From: an uncultured Desulfovibrio sp.
GTDB lineage: Bacteria > Desulfobacterota > Desulfovibrionia > Desulfovibrionales > Desulfovibrionaceae
DNA length: 64,000 bases
Assembly: GCF_910584445.1 (NCBI RefSeq)
Contig: NZ_CAJUBO010000004.1
Span: 88,241 to 152,240, forward strand
Direction: 5' to 3'
Shown here: positions 49,616-57,407 of the stretch, in pieces
Layout of the letters: each line of letters opens with the position of its first letter
Position numbering within the stretch: position 1 is the first letter of the stretch
Notes under the pieces: model-generated
Told to the model about the DNA's origin: nothing
Seen by the model: the letters and a program-made list of their open reading frames with translations, nothing else
Databases searched by the model: none
Translations under genes and position numbers: made by a program

Positions 49616-52234
49616 ATGACTTCCGAGCAAAATTTCCCCCCATCGTCGACCCCAGAAACCACAAACTCCAGCCAGCAAGACCTCTCTTCAGCCGTTGCTT
49701 CCCCGACCGGGGAGGAGACGGCGCCCAGGAAGCCCCGCCGCCGTCCGACCGGGCGCAAGGCGGCTGCCCCGGGCGCGGAAACGGCGCACGAAGGCCAAGC
49801 CGATGAGGCGGCGACGCCGTCGCGGCGCGGTCGGCGCGCTTCCTCCGGAACTTCCGGGACATCGCGCCCCGCAAGCGATGAGGCGCTTCAGCCCGGCGAG
49901 GCCGGCGAACAGCCGGATGCGACCCCAGAGGAGGGCGGCGCCCGCAAACGCGGTCGTCCCCGGGGGCGCGCCAAAAGCGTTGCTGTTCCCGCCGCCGGGG
50001 ACGTTGCCGCCATGGGGGACGCCACGGCTGTTGCCGGCACGGACGCCTCCGAAACGGATGCCGCGAATGCCATGAATGCCGCGTCTCCCCGCGGGAGCCG
50101 TCGCGGACGCCGGTCCGCCGTTCCCGCGGAGGGCGAAACGCCGGCGGATGACGGCACGAAAGCGCCCCGGAAGCGTGGCAGGCGTTCCGCCGGAGGCGCC
50201 GCCGCCACGGATGCCGCGGCGCCGGCTGCGCGGACCGTTCCGGAAGGGGAGGCGCAGGACGCCGTCGCGGCGCAAGGCGCCACCCCCGGGCGCGGTCGTC
50301 CCCGCGGGCGCGCCAAAAGCGCTTCAGGTGCCGCTCCTGTCCCCGGAGAAGGGGTCTCCCCCGATGCCGTCCCCGCGGTCGATGCCGGGCAGGCGGATGT
50401 TGCGGAACCGGCGTCTGCGCCGCATCCCCGGGATACGCTCCAGGCAGCGGCGGCCCTGCCCGCGGACGCCGTGGAGGCGCCTGTGACGGACGCTGACGCC
50501 CCTGCCGACAGCGGAGCGGCGCCGGAACCTGAAACAGGCGAGACCGCCAGGCGCAAAAGCCGTCGCGGCAGGCGCGGCGGCCGCGGACGAGGGCACAAGA
50601 ACCGTGCGCCGGAGGGCCAGGACGGCGTTGAGCAGCCGCAGGAGGCGGCCGCTGGTGAAGCGTCGGCCCCTGATGAGGAGGAACGCGCGGAGTCGTCAGG
50701 CGCGCCGGAGGCGGCCGCTGGGGACGACTCCCGCGACAGTGGCGCGGGCAAAAAGTCCGGCGCCAGAAAAAGCCGGGAAAAAAGCGGCGCGGAAAGCAAG
50801 CGCATGTTCATCAGCGTGCTTCCCGGCGAGCAGGTGGAAGTGGCGCTGGCGGAGAACGGCGTCCTGCTCGAGTATTATCTGGACATGCTCCACCAGCGCA
50901 AGCTGAAGGGCAATATTTACAAGGGCGTCATCCATAATATCGACGCCAACCTTCAGGCGGCTTTCGTCAATTACGGCGCCGGCAAGAACGGCTTCCTCCA
51001 GATCGACGAGGTGCATCCCGAGTACTGGCAGGCGCCGCACGAACCCGCCAAGGGCAAGAAGTTCCCGCCCATCCAGAAAGTGCTCAAGGCCGGTCAGGAA
51101 GTGCTGGTCCAGGTGGTCAAGGAACCCACGGGCAACAAGGGCGCCTTTCTCACCACCTGGCTTTCCCTTGCCGGCCGTTTTCTCGTGCTTACCCCGGGGC
51201 AGGAGCAGATCGGCGTTTCGCGCAAGGTGAACGACGAGGAGGAGCGCGCCCGTCTGCGGGAAATGATGAACGGCATCGACCCCGGGAGCGGGCTTGGCGT
51301 CATTGTCCGCACGGTGAGCGCCGGCACCACCAAGGGCACGTTGAAGAACGATCTCCAGTATCTCAAGCGGCTGTGGCGCGATATCCGCAAAAAGGCCACG
51401 GAGGTGGCCGCCCCGGCGCTCGTGCATCAGGAGCCGGGCCTTTCCGAGCGGGCCGTGCGCGACTATCTCACCGATGACGTGGCCGAGATATGGGTGGACA
51501 ACGAGGCCGAGGCCGAAAATGTCCGTGGCATGGTCAGCCTGCTCTTCCCGCGCAAGAAGGACCTTGTGCGCCTGCATGGCGATCCCCGCCAATCCCTGTG
51601 GGATCGGTTCAGCCTGCGCCGTCAGCTCGAACAGGTCTATTCGCGGGAGGTCGTCCTGCCGTCGGGGGGCCGTCTCGTCTTTGACCAGACAGAGGCCCTC
51701 ATGGCCGTGGACATCAATTCCGGCAAGATCTCGGGCAAGGGCAATTTTGAAGCCATGGCCTTCAAGACGAACATGGAGGCCGCGGAAGCCATCGCCCGGC
51801 ACCTGCGGCTGCGGGACATCGGCGGCCAGGTGGTCATCGACTTCATTGAAATGCGCGACAAAAAGCATGTGCTGGAGGTGGAAAAGACCCTGCGCCAGGC
51901 CATGAAGAACGACCGCGCCCGGCACGATGTGGCCCGGATGAGTTCCTTCGGCCTGCTGGAGCTGGTGCGCCAGCGCATGGGTTCCTCGGCGCTTTCCATC
52001 ACCCTTGAGCCGTGTCCCGCCTGCGGCGGCACAGGCTTCAGGAGAAACCTGGAATGGCAGGCCCTTCAGGCGCTCCGGGATCTCCGCGCGCGGCTGCAAT
52101 CCTCCAACGCGCCTGTCTGCGTCTTTGAAACGGCGCGCGAACTGGGCCTGTACCTGCTCAATCACAAACGCGACACCCTGCGCGACATGGAGCAATTGTT
52201 CGGCAAATGTCTGGAGATCTCCATTCAGCTCTAG
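49616..52234 (+). CDS. Ribonuclease E/G with long disordered N-terminal region
   Basis: This 872-residue endoribonuclease processes rRNA and mRNA. Residues 1-~395 are low-complexity, rich in Ala, Arg, Gly and Pro, with repeated RGRPRGRAKS-type Arg/Lys tracts that would bind RNA. The catalytic half begins near residue 396 (RMFISVLPGEQVEVAL) with an S1 domain (GNIYKGVIHNIDANLQAAFVNYG). The DNase I-like part has ALMAVDINSGK and the metal Asp region VIDFIEMRD. The zinc link is CPACGGTG. The start at 49616 follows AAGGA. E. coli RNase E has its disordered part at the C-terminus, so this order is reversed. Confidence 0.9.
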   Translation: MTSEQNFPPSSTPETTNSSQQDLSSAVASPTGEETAPRKPRRRPTGRKAAAPGAETAHEGQADEAATPSRRGRRASSGTSGTSRPASDEALQPGEAGEQPDATPEEGGARKRGRPRGRAKSVAVPAAGDVAAMGDATAVAGTDASETDAANAMNAASPRGSRRGRRSAVPAEGETPADDGTKAPRKRGRRSAGGAAATDAAAPAARTVPEGEAQDAVAAQGATPGRGRPRGRAKSASGAAPVPGEGVSPDAVPAVDAGQADVAEPASAPHPRDTLQAAAALPADAVEAPVTDADAPADSGAAPEPETGETARRKSRRGRRGGRGRGHKNRAPEGQDGVEQPQEAAAGEASAPDEEERAESSGAPEAAAGDDSRDSGAGKKSGARKSREKSGAESKRMFISVLPGEQVEVALAENGVLLEYYLDMLHQRKLKGNIYKGVIHNIDANLQAAFVNYGAGKNGFLQIDEVHPEYWQAPHEPAKGKKFPPIQKVLKAGQEVLVQVVKEPTGNKGAFLTTWLSLAGRFLVLTPGQEQIGVSRKVNDEEERARLREMMNGIDPGSGLGVIVRTVSAGTTKGTLKNDLQYLKRLWRDIRKKATEVAAPALVHQEPGLSERAVRDYLTDDVAEIWVDNEAEAENVRGMVSLLFPRKKDLVRLHGDPRQSLWDRFSLRRQLEQVYSREVVLPSGGRLVFDQTEALMAVDINSGKISGKGNFEAMAFKTNMEAAEAIARHLRLRDIGGQVVIDFIEMRDKKHVLEVEKTLRQAMKNDRARHDVARMSSFGLLELVRQRMGSSALSITLEPCPACGGTGFRRNLEWQALQALRDLRARLQSSNAPVCVFETARELGLYLLNHKRDTLRDMEQLFGKCLEISIQL

Positions 52235-52839
52235 GCCCGGAGGTTCCGCGCGCGCCGGAGGAGGCGGCCCCGCTCCTCCTCCACGCCTGTTGCGGCCCGT
52301 GCGCCATCATGCCGACGGAACGCCTGCGTGACGCCGGGTTTGCCGTCACGCTCTGGTATATGAATCCCAATATTCATCCGCTGACGGAGTATCTGCGGCG
52401 GCGCGAGGCAGTGGGCGAGTGCGCGGCGCATCTGGGCGTGGAGGTGCTCTACGCCGATGCCGCGTGGGACATCCGGGCGTGGCTCGGCGCGCCCGAGGCG
52501 CGGACAGTGCCCCCGGCGCGTTGCGAATGGTGCTGCGGCAGCCGCGTGCGGGCCGCGTATGCCGCGGCAACGGCGCTGGGCTTTCGCCATTTCAGCACGA
52601 GCCTGCTGTATTCGCGCTACCAGCCCCATGCGGCCATCGCCGCCACAGGCCGGGAACTGGCGGCCAACGGCGGCCCGGAATTCGTGTACGGAGATTTTCG
52701 TGAAGACTGGCAGGCGGGCATCGACCGCTCCAGGGAATGGGGGCTGTACCGGCAGCCCTATTGCGGCTGTATCTTCAGCGAGGCGGAGCGGTACCACAAG
52801 CGGCTGGAACGCTGCATCCGGAAAAGCGCCGGGGATTGA
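52207..52839 (+). CDS. queH: Epoxyqueuosine reductase QueH
   Basis: This 210-residue non-cobalamin epoxyqueuosine reductase (former DUF208) performs the last step of queuosine tRNA modification. The family cysteine motifs are HACCGPC near the N-terminus, CEWCCGSRV in the middle and YRQPYCGC near the end. RHFSTSLLYSRYQ is also conserved. It begins 28 bases before the RNase stop and lies near tRNA-Asn(GTT), one of the four queuosine-bearing tRNA types. Confidence 0.92.
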   Translation: MSGDLHSALGPEVPRAPEEAAPLLLHACCGPCAIMPTERLRDAGFAVTLWYMNPNIHPLTEYLRRREAVGECAAHLGVEVLYADAAWDIRAWLGAPEARTVPPARCEWCCGSRVRAAYAAATALGFRHFSTSLLYSRYQPHAAIAATGRELAANGGPEFVYGDFREDWQAGIDRSREWGLYRQPYCGCIFSEAERYHKRLERCIRKSAGD

Positions 52840-52903
52840 TCCGGACATGGATTTTTTGCTTGACCTTGTTCCGTGTTTTCCGTAAAAACGCTTTTGCAAA
52901 CGA

Positions 52904-52979
52904 TCCCCGATAGCTCAATCGGCAGAGCGGGTGACTGTTAATCACTAGGTTGGCGGTTCAAGTCCGTCTCGGGGAGCCA
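52904..52979 (+). tRNA. tRNA-Asn (anticodon GTT)
   Basis: The acceptor stem is TCCCCGA paired with TCGGGGA, followed by G and an encoded CCA. The D-arm has AGCTCAATCGGCAGAGC, the anticodon loop is CTGTTAA (GTT at 52937-52939), and the T-arm is GGCGG-TTCAAGT-CCGTC. All arms pair. The integrase gene 190 bases downstream marks the 3' end as the likely attachment site. Confidence 0.97.
52950..52979 (+). other. Probable attachment site (attL) in the tRNA 3' half
   Basis: Integrases of this type recombine at the T-arm and acceptor end of a tRNA gene. The 3' end of tRNA-Asn is intact, as expected when the element brings the same sequence. The duplicate end would lie right of this window. Confidence 0.5.
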
Positions 52980-52993
52980 ATTCCAAATCCAAG

Positions 52994-53047
52994 GAAGCCC
53001 CACAAAGCCCAAAAGGCCTTGTGGGGCTTCACTTTTCTCCTTGTTGA
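52994..53047 (+). terminator. Terminator after tRNA-Asn
   Basis: GAAGCCCCACAA (52994-53005) and TTGTGGGGCTTC (53029-53040) form a 12-bp stem, followed by ACTTTTCTCC. Confidence 0.85.
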
Positions 53048-53074
53048 CGCTCCACGGCCATCCGGTAACGTCTA

Positions 53075-53150
53075 TCGACATACCGACCGTCAGGTCGGTA
53101 TAATGTTCGGTATCCGACACGGCCTGGTGCTACCGCTCTGCGGGATACCG
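53075..53150 (+). promoter_or_regulatory. Integrase promoter with palindromic operator and leader hairpin
   Basis: The -35 TCGACA (53075-53080), 18 bases, and perfect -10 TATAAT (53099-53104) are filled by the perfect dyad ATACCGACC-GTCA-GGTCGGTAT (53080-53101). A dimeric repressor bound there would occlude both boxes; the ACCGACC/GGTCGGT shape is common among TetR-family operators. Downstream, TCGGTATCC (53107-53115) and GGATACCGA (53142-53150) make a leader hairpin. The repressor is not identified in the window. Confidence 0.75.
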
Positions 53151-53167
53151 ACAGAAGGAGAAAAGCT

Positions 53168-54409
53168 ATGGACAGCAAGACATTTACGCACAAAACAGCG
53201 GAAAACGCCAAGCCGAAGGATGCCCCCTACAAACTCTCCACAGGACGAGGATTCTATCTGTTGGTCACGCCCACGGGCGGCAAGCTGTGGCGGTATGACT
53301 ACCGTCTGAACGGCAGACGTAAAACAGCCAGCTTGGGTTCTTTCCCTGATGTCTCCCTGAAAGAGGCCGCGGACAAACAGGTGGAATTCAGAAAGCTCAT
53401 CGCGCAAGGTATTGACCCCATAGGAGAGAAAAAACGCGTCAGGGCACAGGCGGTACAGAATGCGGCGGAACAGGCGCGCACTTTCGAGGTAGTGGCGCGA
53501 GAGTGGTTTGCCAAAAGGATGATGAGCAGATCGCCACGGTATCAGCATCAGATTCTTTCCCGGCTGGAGAACCATTTGTTTCCGTTTATCGGGGCATGCC
53601 CCATTGCAGAACTGGAAACCAAGGACTTTCTCGCCGCCCTGCGTGTAACCGAGGCGCGTGGCGCACTGGAAATGGCCCACCGGCTTGCGCAACTGGTGAA
53701 TCAGGTATGTCGCTATGCCAAGGTGGCTGGCTATGTGAAACATAACGAAGCGGCGGATATTTCTGAAGCTCTGACCTCCAAGGGGGAAAGGCAACACCGC
53801 GCCGCCATAACAGATCCCACGAGAATCGGGGATTTGCTGCGGAGCATTGACGAATATCCGGGCGACATTTCCACGCGCTATGCGCTGCGCATAATGCCCT
53901 ATGTTTTTGTGCGATCCAGCGAACTGCGCTGCGCGACATGGGCGGAAATAGATATGGACAAGGCCGAATGGATGATTCCCGCAGGGCGTATGAAAATGCG
54001 CATAGCCCATGTCGTGCCGCTTGCTCCGCAAGTGGTGAAGCTGCTGACCGAGTTGCGACACTGGACAGGACACGGCTCACTTCTTTTTCCTTCACCCTAC
54101 TCTGCCAGCCGGCCCATTACGGATGTAGGACTGCTCAACGCCCTCCGTCGTCTGGGCTATGGCCGCGAAGAAATGTGTATTCATGGCTTCCGTACCACCG
54201 CCTCTACCCTGCTCAACGAACAGGGTTTCAGGCCGGATGTGATCGAAATCCAGCTTGCCCATAAGGAACCCAATGCCATCAGAGATGCCTACAACCGGGC
54301 TGAGTATATGGCGGAACGCCGCGCGATGATGAATGCGTGGGCCGACTATTTAGACTCACTACGCAATACTGGACGAGAGAAAAATGTCAGCATGGAGGAG
54401 AATTCATGA
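53168..54409 (+). CDS. int: Tyrosine recombinase/integrase (P4-type)
   Basis: This 413-residue integrase inserts the element at tRNA-Asn. Residues 1-90 are the DUF4102-like arm-binding domain (GFYLLVTPTGGKLWRYDYR). The core-binding domain follows. The catalytic domain shows the first Arg in RSSELRCATW, HGFRTTAS (HxxR), HKEPNAIRDAYNR holding the second His and the Tyr nucleophile. All catalytic residues are present, so it is probably active. It ends at an ATGA overlap with a small downstream gene. Confidence 0.95.
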   Translation: MDSKTFTHKTAENAKPKDAPYKLSTGRGFYLLVTPTGGKLWRYDYRLNGRRKTASLGSFPDVSLKEAADKQVEFRKLIAQGIDPIGEKKRVRAQAVQNAAEQARTFEVVAREWFAKRMMSRSPRYQHQILSRLENHLFPFIGACPIAELETKDFLAALRVTEARGALEMAHRLAQLVNQVCRYAKVAGYVKHNEAADISEALTSKGERQHRAAITDPTRIGDLLRSIDEYPGDISTRYALRIMPYVFVRSSELRCATWAEIDMDKAEWMIPAGRMKMRIAHVVPLAPQVVKLLTELRHWTGHGSLLFPSPYSASRPITDVGLLNALRRLGYGREEMCIHGFRTTASTLLNEQGFRPDVIEIQLAHKEPNAIRDAYNRAEYMAERRAMMNAWADYLDSLRNTGREKNVSMEENS

Positions 54410-54579
54410 AAGAAGGCGCTATCAGTCCCTCTATTGTACTGGCCTCTGCGGAAGATGATGTGGTGGGGGAAGAACCTCAGATTGGCATCGCCAATACTGG
54501 TTGGAGTGAGGAAGAAATGGAACGGATGAGGGCTATGGGTTATGACGGCATGGACATAATTCGGGCCTGGTATAGTTGA
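54406..54579 (+). CDS. Small protein co-translated with the integrase
   Basis: This 57-residue acidic protein starts in the integrase stop codon after GGAGGAG, so it is very likely translated. The C-terminal part reads WSEEEMERMRAMGYDGMDIIR, helical and charged. I recognise no family. A role in recombination control (for example directionality) is conceivable from position only. Confidence 0.65.
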   Translation: MKEGAISPSIVLASAEDDVVGEEPQIGIANTGWSEEEMERMRAMGYDGMDIIRAWYS

Positions 54580-54917
54580 GCAAGGCATTTTTTGTTCCAA
54601 TGAGTGGCCTATCGGGATGAACTCCAGGAGCGAGGAAAGAAAAGTTTCAATAATCACAGCATATTGACTTCAGCATATCCTCAAGGGCTTTCCATATCGG
54701 AAGCCCTTATTTTTTATTTCAAAAATTTCAATAAGATACAATCTGACGCCATTGAATCCCAAAAGTTGTCAAGAAGAAATTTCATTTTTTTCTTGTACCT
54801 ATAGAAATGTATCTGGATTTCTCTGGTTTGACGGAGAAAGCGTTTTCAGCGCCATAAATCAGCCTTTCTAAAAACCCGTGATAGGCTTCCATGAAAGAAA
54901 CATCATGGAGGTTTGTC
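54580..54917. other. Gene-free region after the integrase unit
   Basis: A terminator is present at 54683-54717. The remaining bases are A/T-rich, with no open frame preceded by a ribosome site, and lead into the AlpA-like gene. Confidence 0.5.
54683..54717 (+). terminator. Rho-independent terminator of the integrase unit
   Basis: AAGGGCTT (54683-54690) and AAGCCCTT (54701-54708) form the stem, followed by ATTTTTTATTT. Confidence 0.85.
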
Positions 54918-55121
54918 ATGTCTCAACTTCCCTCAAATGGATTCCTTCGTCTGCCGCAGGTGCTCGCGCTCATTCCCGTCAGCCGCAGCGCGTGGTGGGC
55001 GGGTTGCAAGAGCGGTCGGTATCCGAAACCCGTCAAACTCGGCCCGCGCACAACAGCGTGGAGAGCGGCGGATATTGCCGCGCTTCTGGAAAAACTCACC
55101 GCCGAACCGGAGGAAAAATGA
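54918..55121 (+). CDS. AlpA-family regulator/excisionase
   Basis: This 67-residue winged-helix protein resembles AlpA of P4-like elements: FLRLPQVLALIPVSRSAWWAG followed by GRYPKPVKLGPRTTAWRAADI. Such proteins activate excision or act as recombination directionality factors. GGAGG lies seven bases before the ATG. It may control the upstream integrase. Confidence 0.88.
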   Translation: MSQLPSNGFLRLPQVLALIPVSRSAWWAGCKSGRYPKPVKLGPRTTAWRAADIAALLEKLTAEPEEK

Positions 55122-55137
55122 ACATCGTTTCTTCCCC

Positions 55138-55279
55138 GGCTCTTCGTCCGTCACACCCGCATGGGTGCCGGGAGCGGGCATTCCATCAAGGCCAAGCCCT
55201 TCGGGGCCGCTTCGCGGGCCTTGACCTGATGCCCTTGTTTTCCGGCTATGGATACTCGCGGGTGACGGACGAGGAAGCC
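55138..55279. repeat. Large imperfect palindrome (about 140 bp)
   Basis: The outer arm TCGTCCGTCACACCCGC (55144-55160) is complementary to GCGGGTGACGGACGA (55258-55272), and flanking bases extend the match. A second pair further in is GGGCATTCCATCAAGGCC and GGCCTTGACCTGATGCCC. A third, short stem (GGGGCC/GGGCC) closes the centre. The whole could form a cruciform or a structured RNA at the border of the AlpA gene. Confidence 0.65.
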
Positions 55280-55466
55280 TCCGGCGGGGGCTCGGTCAAA
55301 GGAAGTCCGCAAACCGAAAGCACAAAGACACAAAAAAGCGTTTCCCGCCGCTCACGGTTTTCCCGCATACCGACATGCGGGGATAACAATACTTGCACAG
55401 TCGCCCCGACTTGCATTCCTCAGAGTTCTCCCCATACATGCGCTGAGACCGCCCGCTCGGCGTTCA
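55280..55466. other. Region between the palindrome and the 22-bp array, no gene seen
   Basis: The plus strand is open in one frame from the AlpA stop to mobC, but the translation is rich in Cys, His, Pro and Arg without secondary-structure pattern, and I do not treat it as coding. A GCATAC/CATGC pair lies near 55365-55378. Confidence 0.4.
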
Positions 55467-55671
55467 GATGCCCGCGTCGTCATGTGCATCATACTGACCA
55501 TAGTATGCGCCGGATACTGATTGGGCGGCCTTTGCATGGCGCACAGTCATTTGCCGCATACCGTCTCCCCATGTGCCGGATGCTTATCCCATGTCCGCGC
55601 CATACCCACCAGCGACACGCCGGATACAGCTCCGCTCCACGCCCGATACGCAGCCGCCATATTCTCGATGC
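55467..55671. repeat. Array of (C/G)AT(A/G)C motifs spaced 22-23 bp
   Basis: The motif occurs at 55467, 55490, 55513, 55535, 55557, 55579, 55601, 55623, 55645 and 55667, with spacings 23, 23 and then 22 seven times. The unit at 55535 ends GG instead of RC. The most conserved units read GCCGGATAC. Spacing equals about two helical turns, so one face of the DNA carries all motifs, as in iterons or cooperative protein-binding arrays. It lies just upstream of the oriT candidate. Confidence 0.6.
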
Positions 55672-55751
55672 CCGCATCATGCGTCCTCGTTTTTGCGCGG
55701 ATGCCTGTTCATTCGTCCGGCCTTGTCTCCGAGGGCCAGCCTACGTTTCGT

Positions 55752-55810
55752 CTATACGCTGCGCGTATAGCCTCACGGCTGGCAAGGGGCGCTGCCCCTT
55801 TGAACCCCGG
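55752..55810. other. Candidate origin of transfer (oriT)
   Basis: Directly upstream of mobC are an inverted repeat CTATACGC-TGC-GCGTATAG (55752-55770) and a hairpin AAGGGGC-GCT-GCCCCTT (55784-55800) followed by TGAACCCCGG. Hairpins of this kind mark relaxase nick regions in mobilizable elements. The nick site itself cannot be placed. Confidence 0.55.
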
Positions 55811-55833
55811 AAAACCCAAAGGCAGGGAATGCG

Positions 55834-56184
55834 GTGAAGCGCGTCAAGCCCGTTCGCACCGCCGCCGTTATCGTGCGCATGTTCCCGGAGGAGCGCGACA
55901 TCCTCCGCTTCAACGCCGGGCTGCACGGCATGAGCATGTCGGAGTACATCCGCCAGACCTGCCTTGGCATCCGTCTGCGAAAAACGCCGGAAGAAAAACG
56001 ACGGTTGCGGGAACTTGCTCGCATCGGCGCGAACATCAATCAGCTTGCGAGATGGGCCAACACATACAAGCGAGCGGCGGAAGCCGTGGAGGTATTGGCG
56101 GCGCTGGCGGCCATCGAGCGGCGTATTGCCGGGTTCGCATCATGCGCTTCAGCGGAAAATAAACCGGAGGCGGAGCCATGCTGA
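55834..56184 (+). CDS. mobC: Mobilization accessory protein MobC (MbeC-like)
   Basis: This 116-residue relaxosome protein has an N-terminal ribbon-helix-helix-like segment (VIVRMFPEERDILRFNAGLHG, SMSEYIRQTCLG) and the MobC family region ELARIGANINQLARWANTY. It would bind oriT and help the relaxase. The start is a GTG after AGGGA. It overlaps the relaxase gene by seven bases. Confidence 0.9.
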   Translation: MKRVKPVRTAAVIVRMFPEERDILRFNAGLHGMSMSEYIRQTCLGIRLRKTPEEKRRLRELARIGANINQLARWANTYKRAAEAVEVLAALAAIERRIAGFASCASAENKPEAEPC

Positions 56185-57392
56185 TGAAGGTCTTTCCGCA
56201 CGGCACTGGAGAAGGCGACAAGCCCAGCCGCTATCTTGTACGCCCAGATTATCCGGGGAGAGACACAGCCCCGCCTCAGGTGCTGCGCGGCGACCCCGCC
56301 ATGACCCGCGCGCTGATCGACAGCATAGAGCGGCGATGGAAATTCACCTCAGGCGCTTTGTCGTGGCATCCTGATGAGAAGATCAGTGAGGCACAGGAAG
56401 AGGAAGTCATGGACGCCTTTGAGCGCGTGGCCTTCGCCGGGTTGGAAGCGGATCAGCGCAATATCCTTTGGGTGAGGCATATCCATGCCGGGCATCACGA
56501 GCTGCATTTCCTCATTCCGCGCCTGGAGCTTTCCAGCGGCAAGGATTTCAACGTCTGTCCTCCCGGCTGGCAGAAGGACTTTGATGTCTTCCGCGACCTG
56601 TTCAACTGGCGCGAAGGCTGGGCGCGGCCGGACGATCCGGCACGAACGCGGGATGAGCTTCCGAAAAAGGCCGACCTGTTCAAGGCGCGGATGGCGAGAT
56701 GGGGCAAGGAAATCAGGGAAAGCGACCGCGACCGGGCCAAGGAGGTTATCCATGCTTTCCTCAAGGAAAAAGTGGCGCAGGGACTTGTCCGGAACCGGGA
56801 AGATGTTCTGAACGCCCTGAAGGAACAGGGACTGTGCATCAACCGCGAAGGCAGGGACTACGTCAGCGTCATTGCCCCGGACAGCGGCATGAAGATGCGC
56901 TTCAGGGGAGGCTTTTACGCCAGAGGCTGGACGCCCAAAGTCGTTCAGGATGAAGAATCCGAAGAAAAGAAAAAGGAAACGGCGCGGCGCATGGTCGCCC
57001 GTCTGCAACCGGCTTTTGAGCGCGTCATTGAAAAACGCGCCGCCTGCAACATCAAACGCTATCCGGCAAAATGGAAACAGCTCCCCGACGAGGAAGCCCT
57101 CCTTTTGCCCCAGCTTCAGGAGGATACCATTTATGACCGAAACCGAACGGATGCTGATGCAGAGCCTGAAACGGATGGAGGAGAACTGCAATGCCCGGCT
57201 GACAGCCTTCAGCACGAGGCTGGACAGCCAGGAAGACAAGCAGATGCTGATTCAAGCGGAACTGCGTACCTTGAAGCGATTGTTCACCGATGTCAGCGAA
57301 GTGTACAGCAGCTTGCAGACCTTGTTGGCGTCCTTGAAAAACGGCGCATAGAGCGGGAACGCCAGAGCCGACCGCGCAGGCGGATGCGATAG
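56178..57392 (+). CDS. MbeA/ColE1-type relaxase
   Basis: This 404-residue nickase would start DNA transfer. It resembles ColE1 MbeA throughout: WVRHIHAGHHELHFLIPRLE corresponds to the H-E-N active-site region, followed by SGKDFNVCPPG and the lower domain RNREDVLNALKEQGL, SGMKMRFRGGFYARGW. In ColE1 the third position is Asn (ELNF); here it reads ELHF, giving H-E-H. The C-terminal ~90 residues are Gln/Glu/Arg-rich and overlap a nested gene in another frame. A GGAGG lies before the ATG. Confidence 0.85.
   Translation: MLMKVFPHGTGEGDKPSRYLVRPDYPGRDTAPPQVLRGDPAMTRALIDSIERRWKFTSGALSWHPDEKISEAQEEEVMDAFERVAFAGLEADQRNILWVRHIHAGHHELHFLIPRLELSSGKDFNVCPPGWQKDFDVFRDLFNWREGWARPDDPARTRDELPKKADLFKARMARWGKEIRESDRDRAKEVIHAFLKEKVAQGLVRNREDVLNALKEQGLCINREGRDYVSVIAPDSGMKMRFRGGFYARGWTPKVVQDEESEEKKKETARRMVARLQPAFERVIEKRAACNIKRYPAKWKQLPDEEALLLPQLQEDTIYDRNRTDADAEPETDGGELQCPADSLQHEAGQPGRQADADSSGTAYLEAIVHRCQRSVQQLADLVGVLEKRRIERERQSRPRRRMR
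57133..57351 (+). CDS. MbeD/MobD-like coiled-coil protein nested within the relaxase gene
   Basis: This 72-residue protein is encoded wholly inside the relaxase 3' end in a different frame. The ATG follows a strong ribosome site (CAGGAGGATACC). The sequence MTETERMLMQSLKRMEENCN with later heptads (LRTLKRLFTDVSEVYSSLQTLL) looks like MbeD/MobD, and ColE1 likewise nests mbeB/mbeD inside mbeA. The relaxase frame in this stretch is low in complexity, consistent with overprinting. Confidence 0.75.
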   Translation: MTETERMLMQSLKRMEENCNARLTAFSTRLDSQEDKQMLIQAELRTLKRLFTDVSEVYSSLQTLLASLKNGA

Positions 57393-57407
57393 GCGGGAGT
57401 GGCACAT

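Noticed and set aside
54604..54804. Small AT-rich open frame after the integrase unit
   Set aside because: No ribosome site, and it runs across a clear terminator.
55467..55671. Possible CRISPR array
   Set aside because: Only a 5-9 base motif is shared per unit; there are no long identical repeats with separate spacers and no cas genes.
55118..55837. 240-codon plus-strand frame between AlpA and mobC
   Set aside because: The translation is rich in Cys/His/Pro/Arg without domain pattern, and the stretch is explained by palindrome, 22-bp array and oriT signals.
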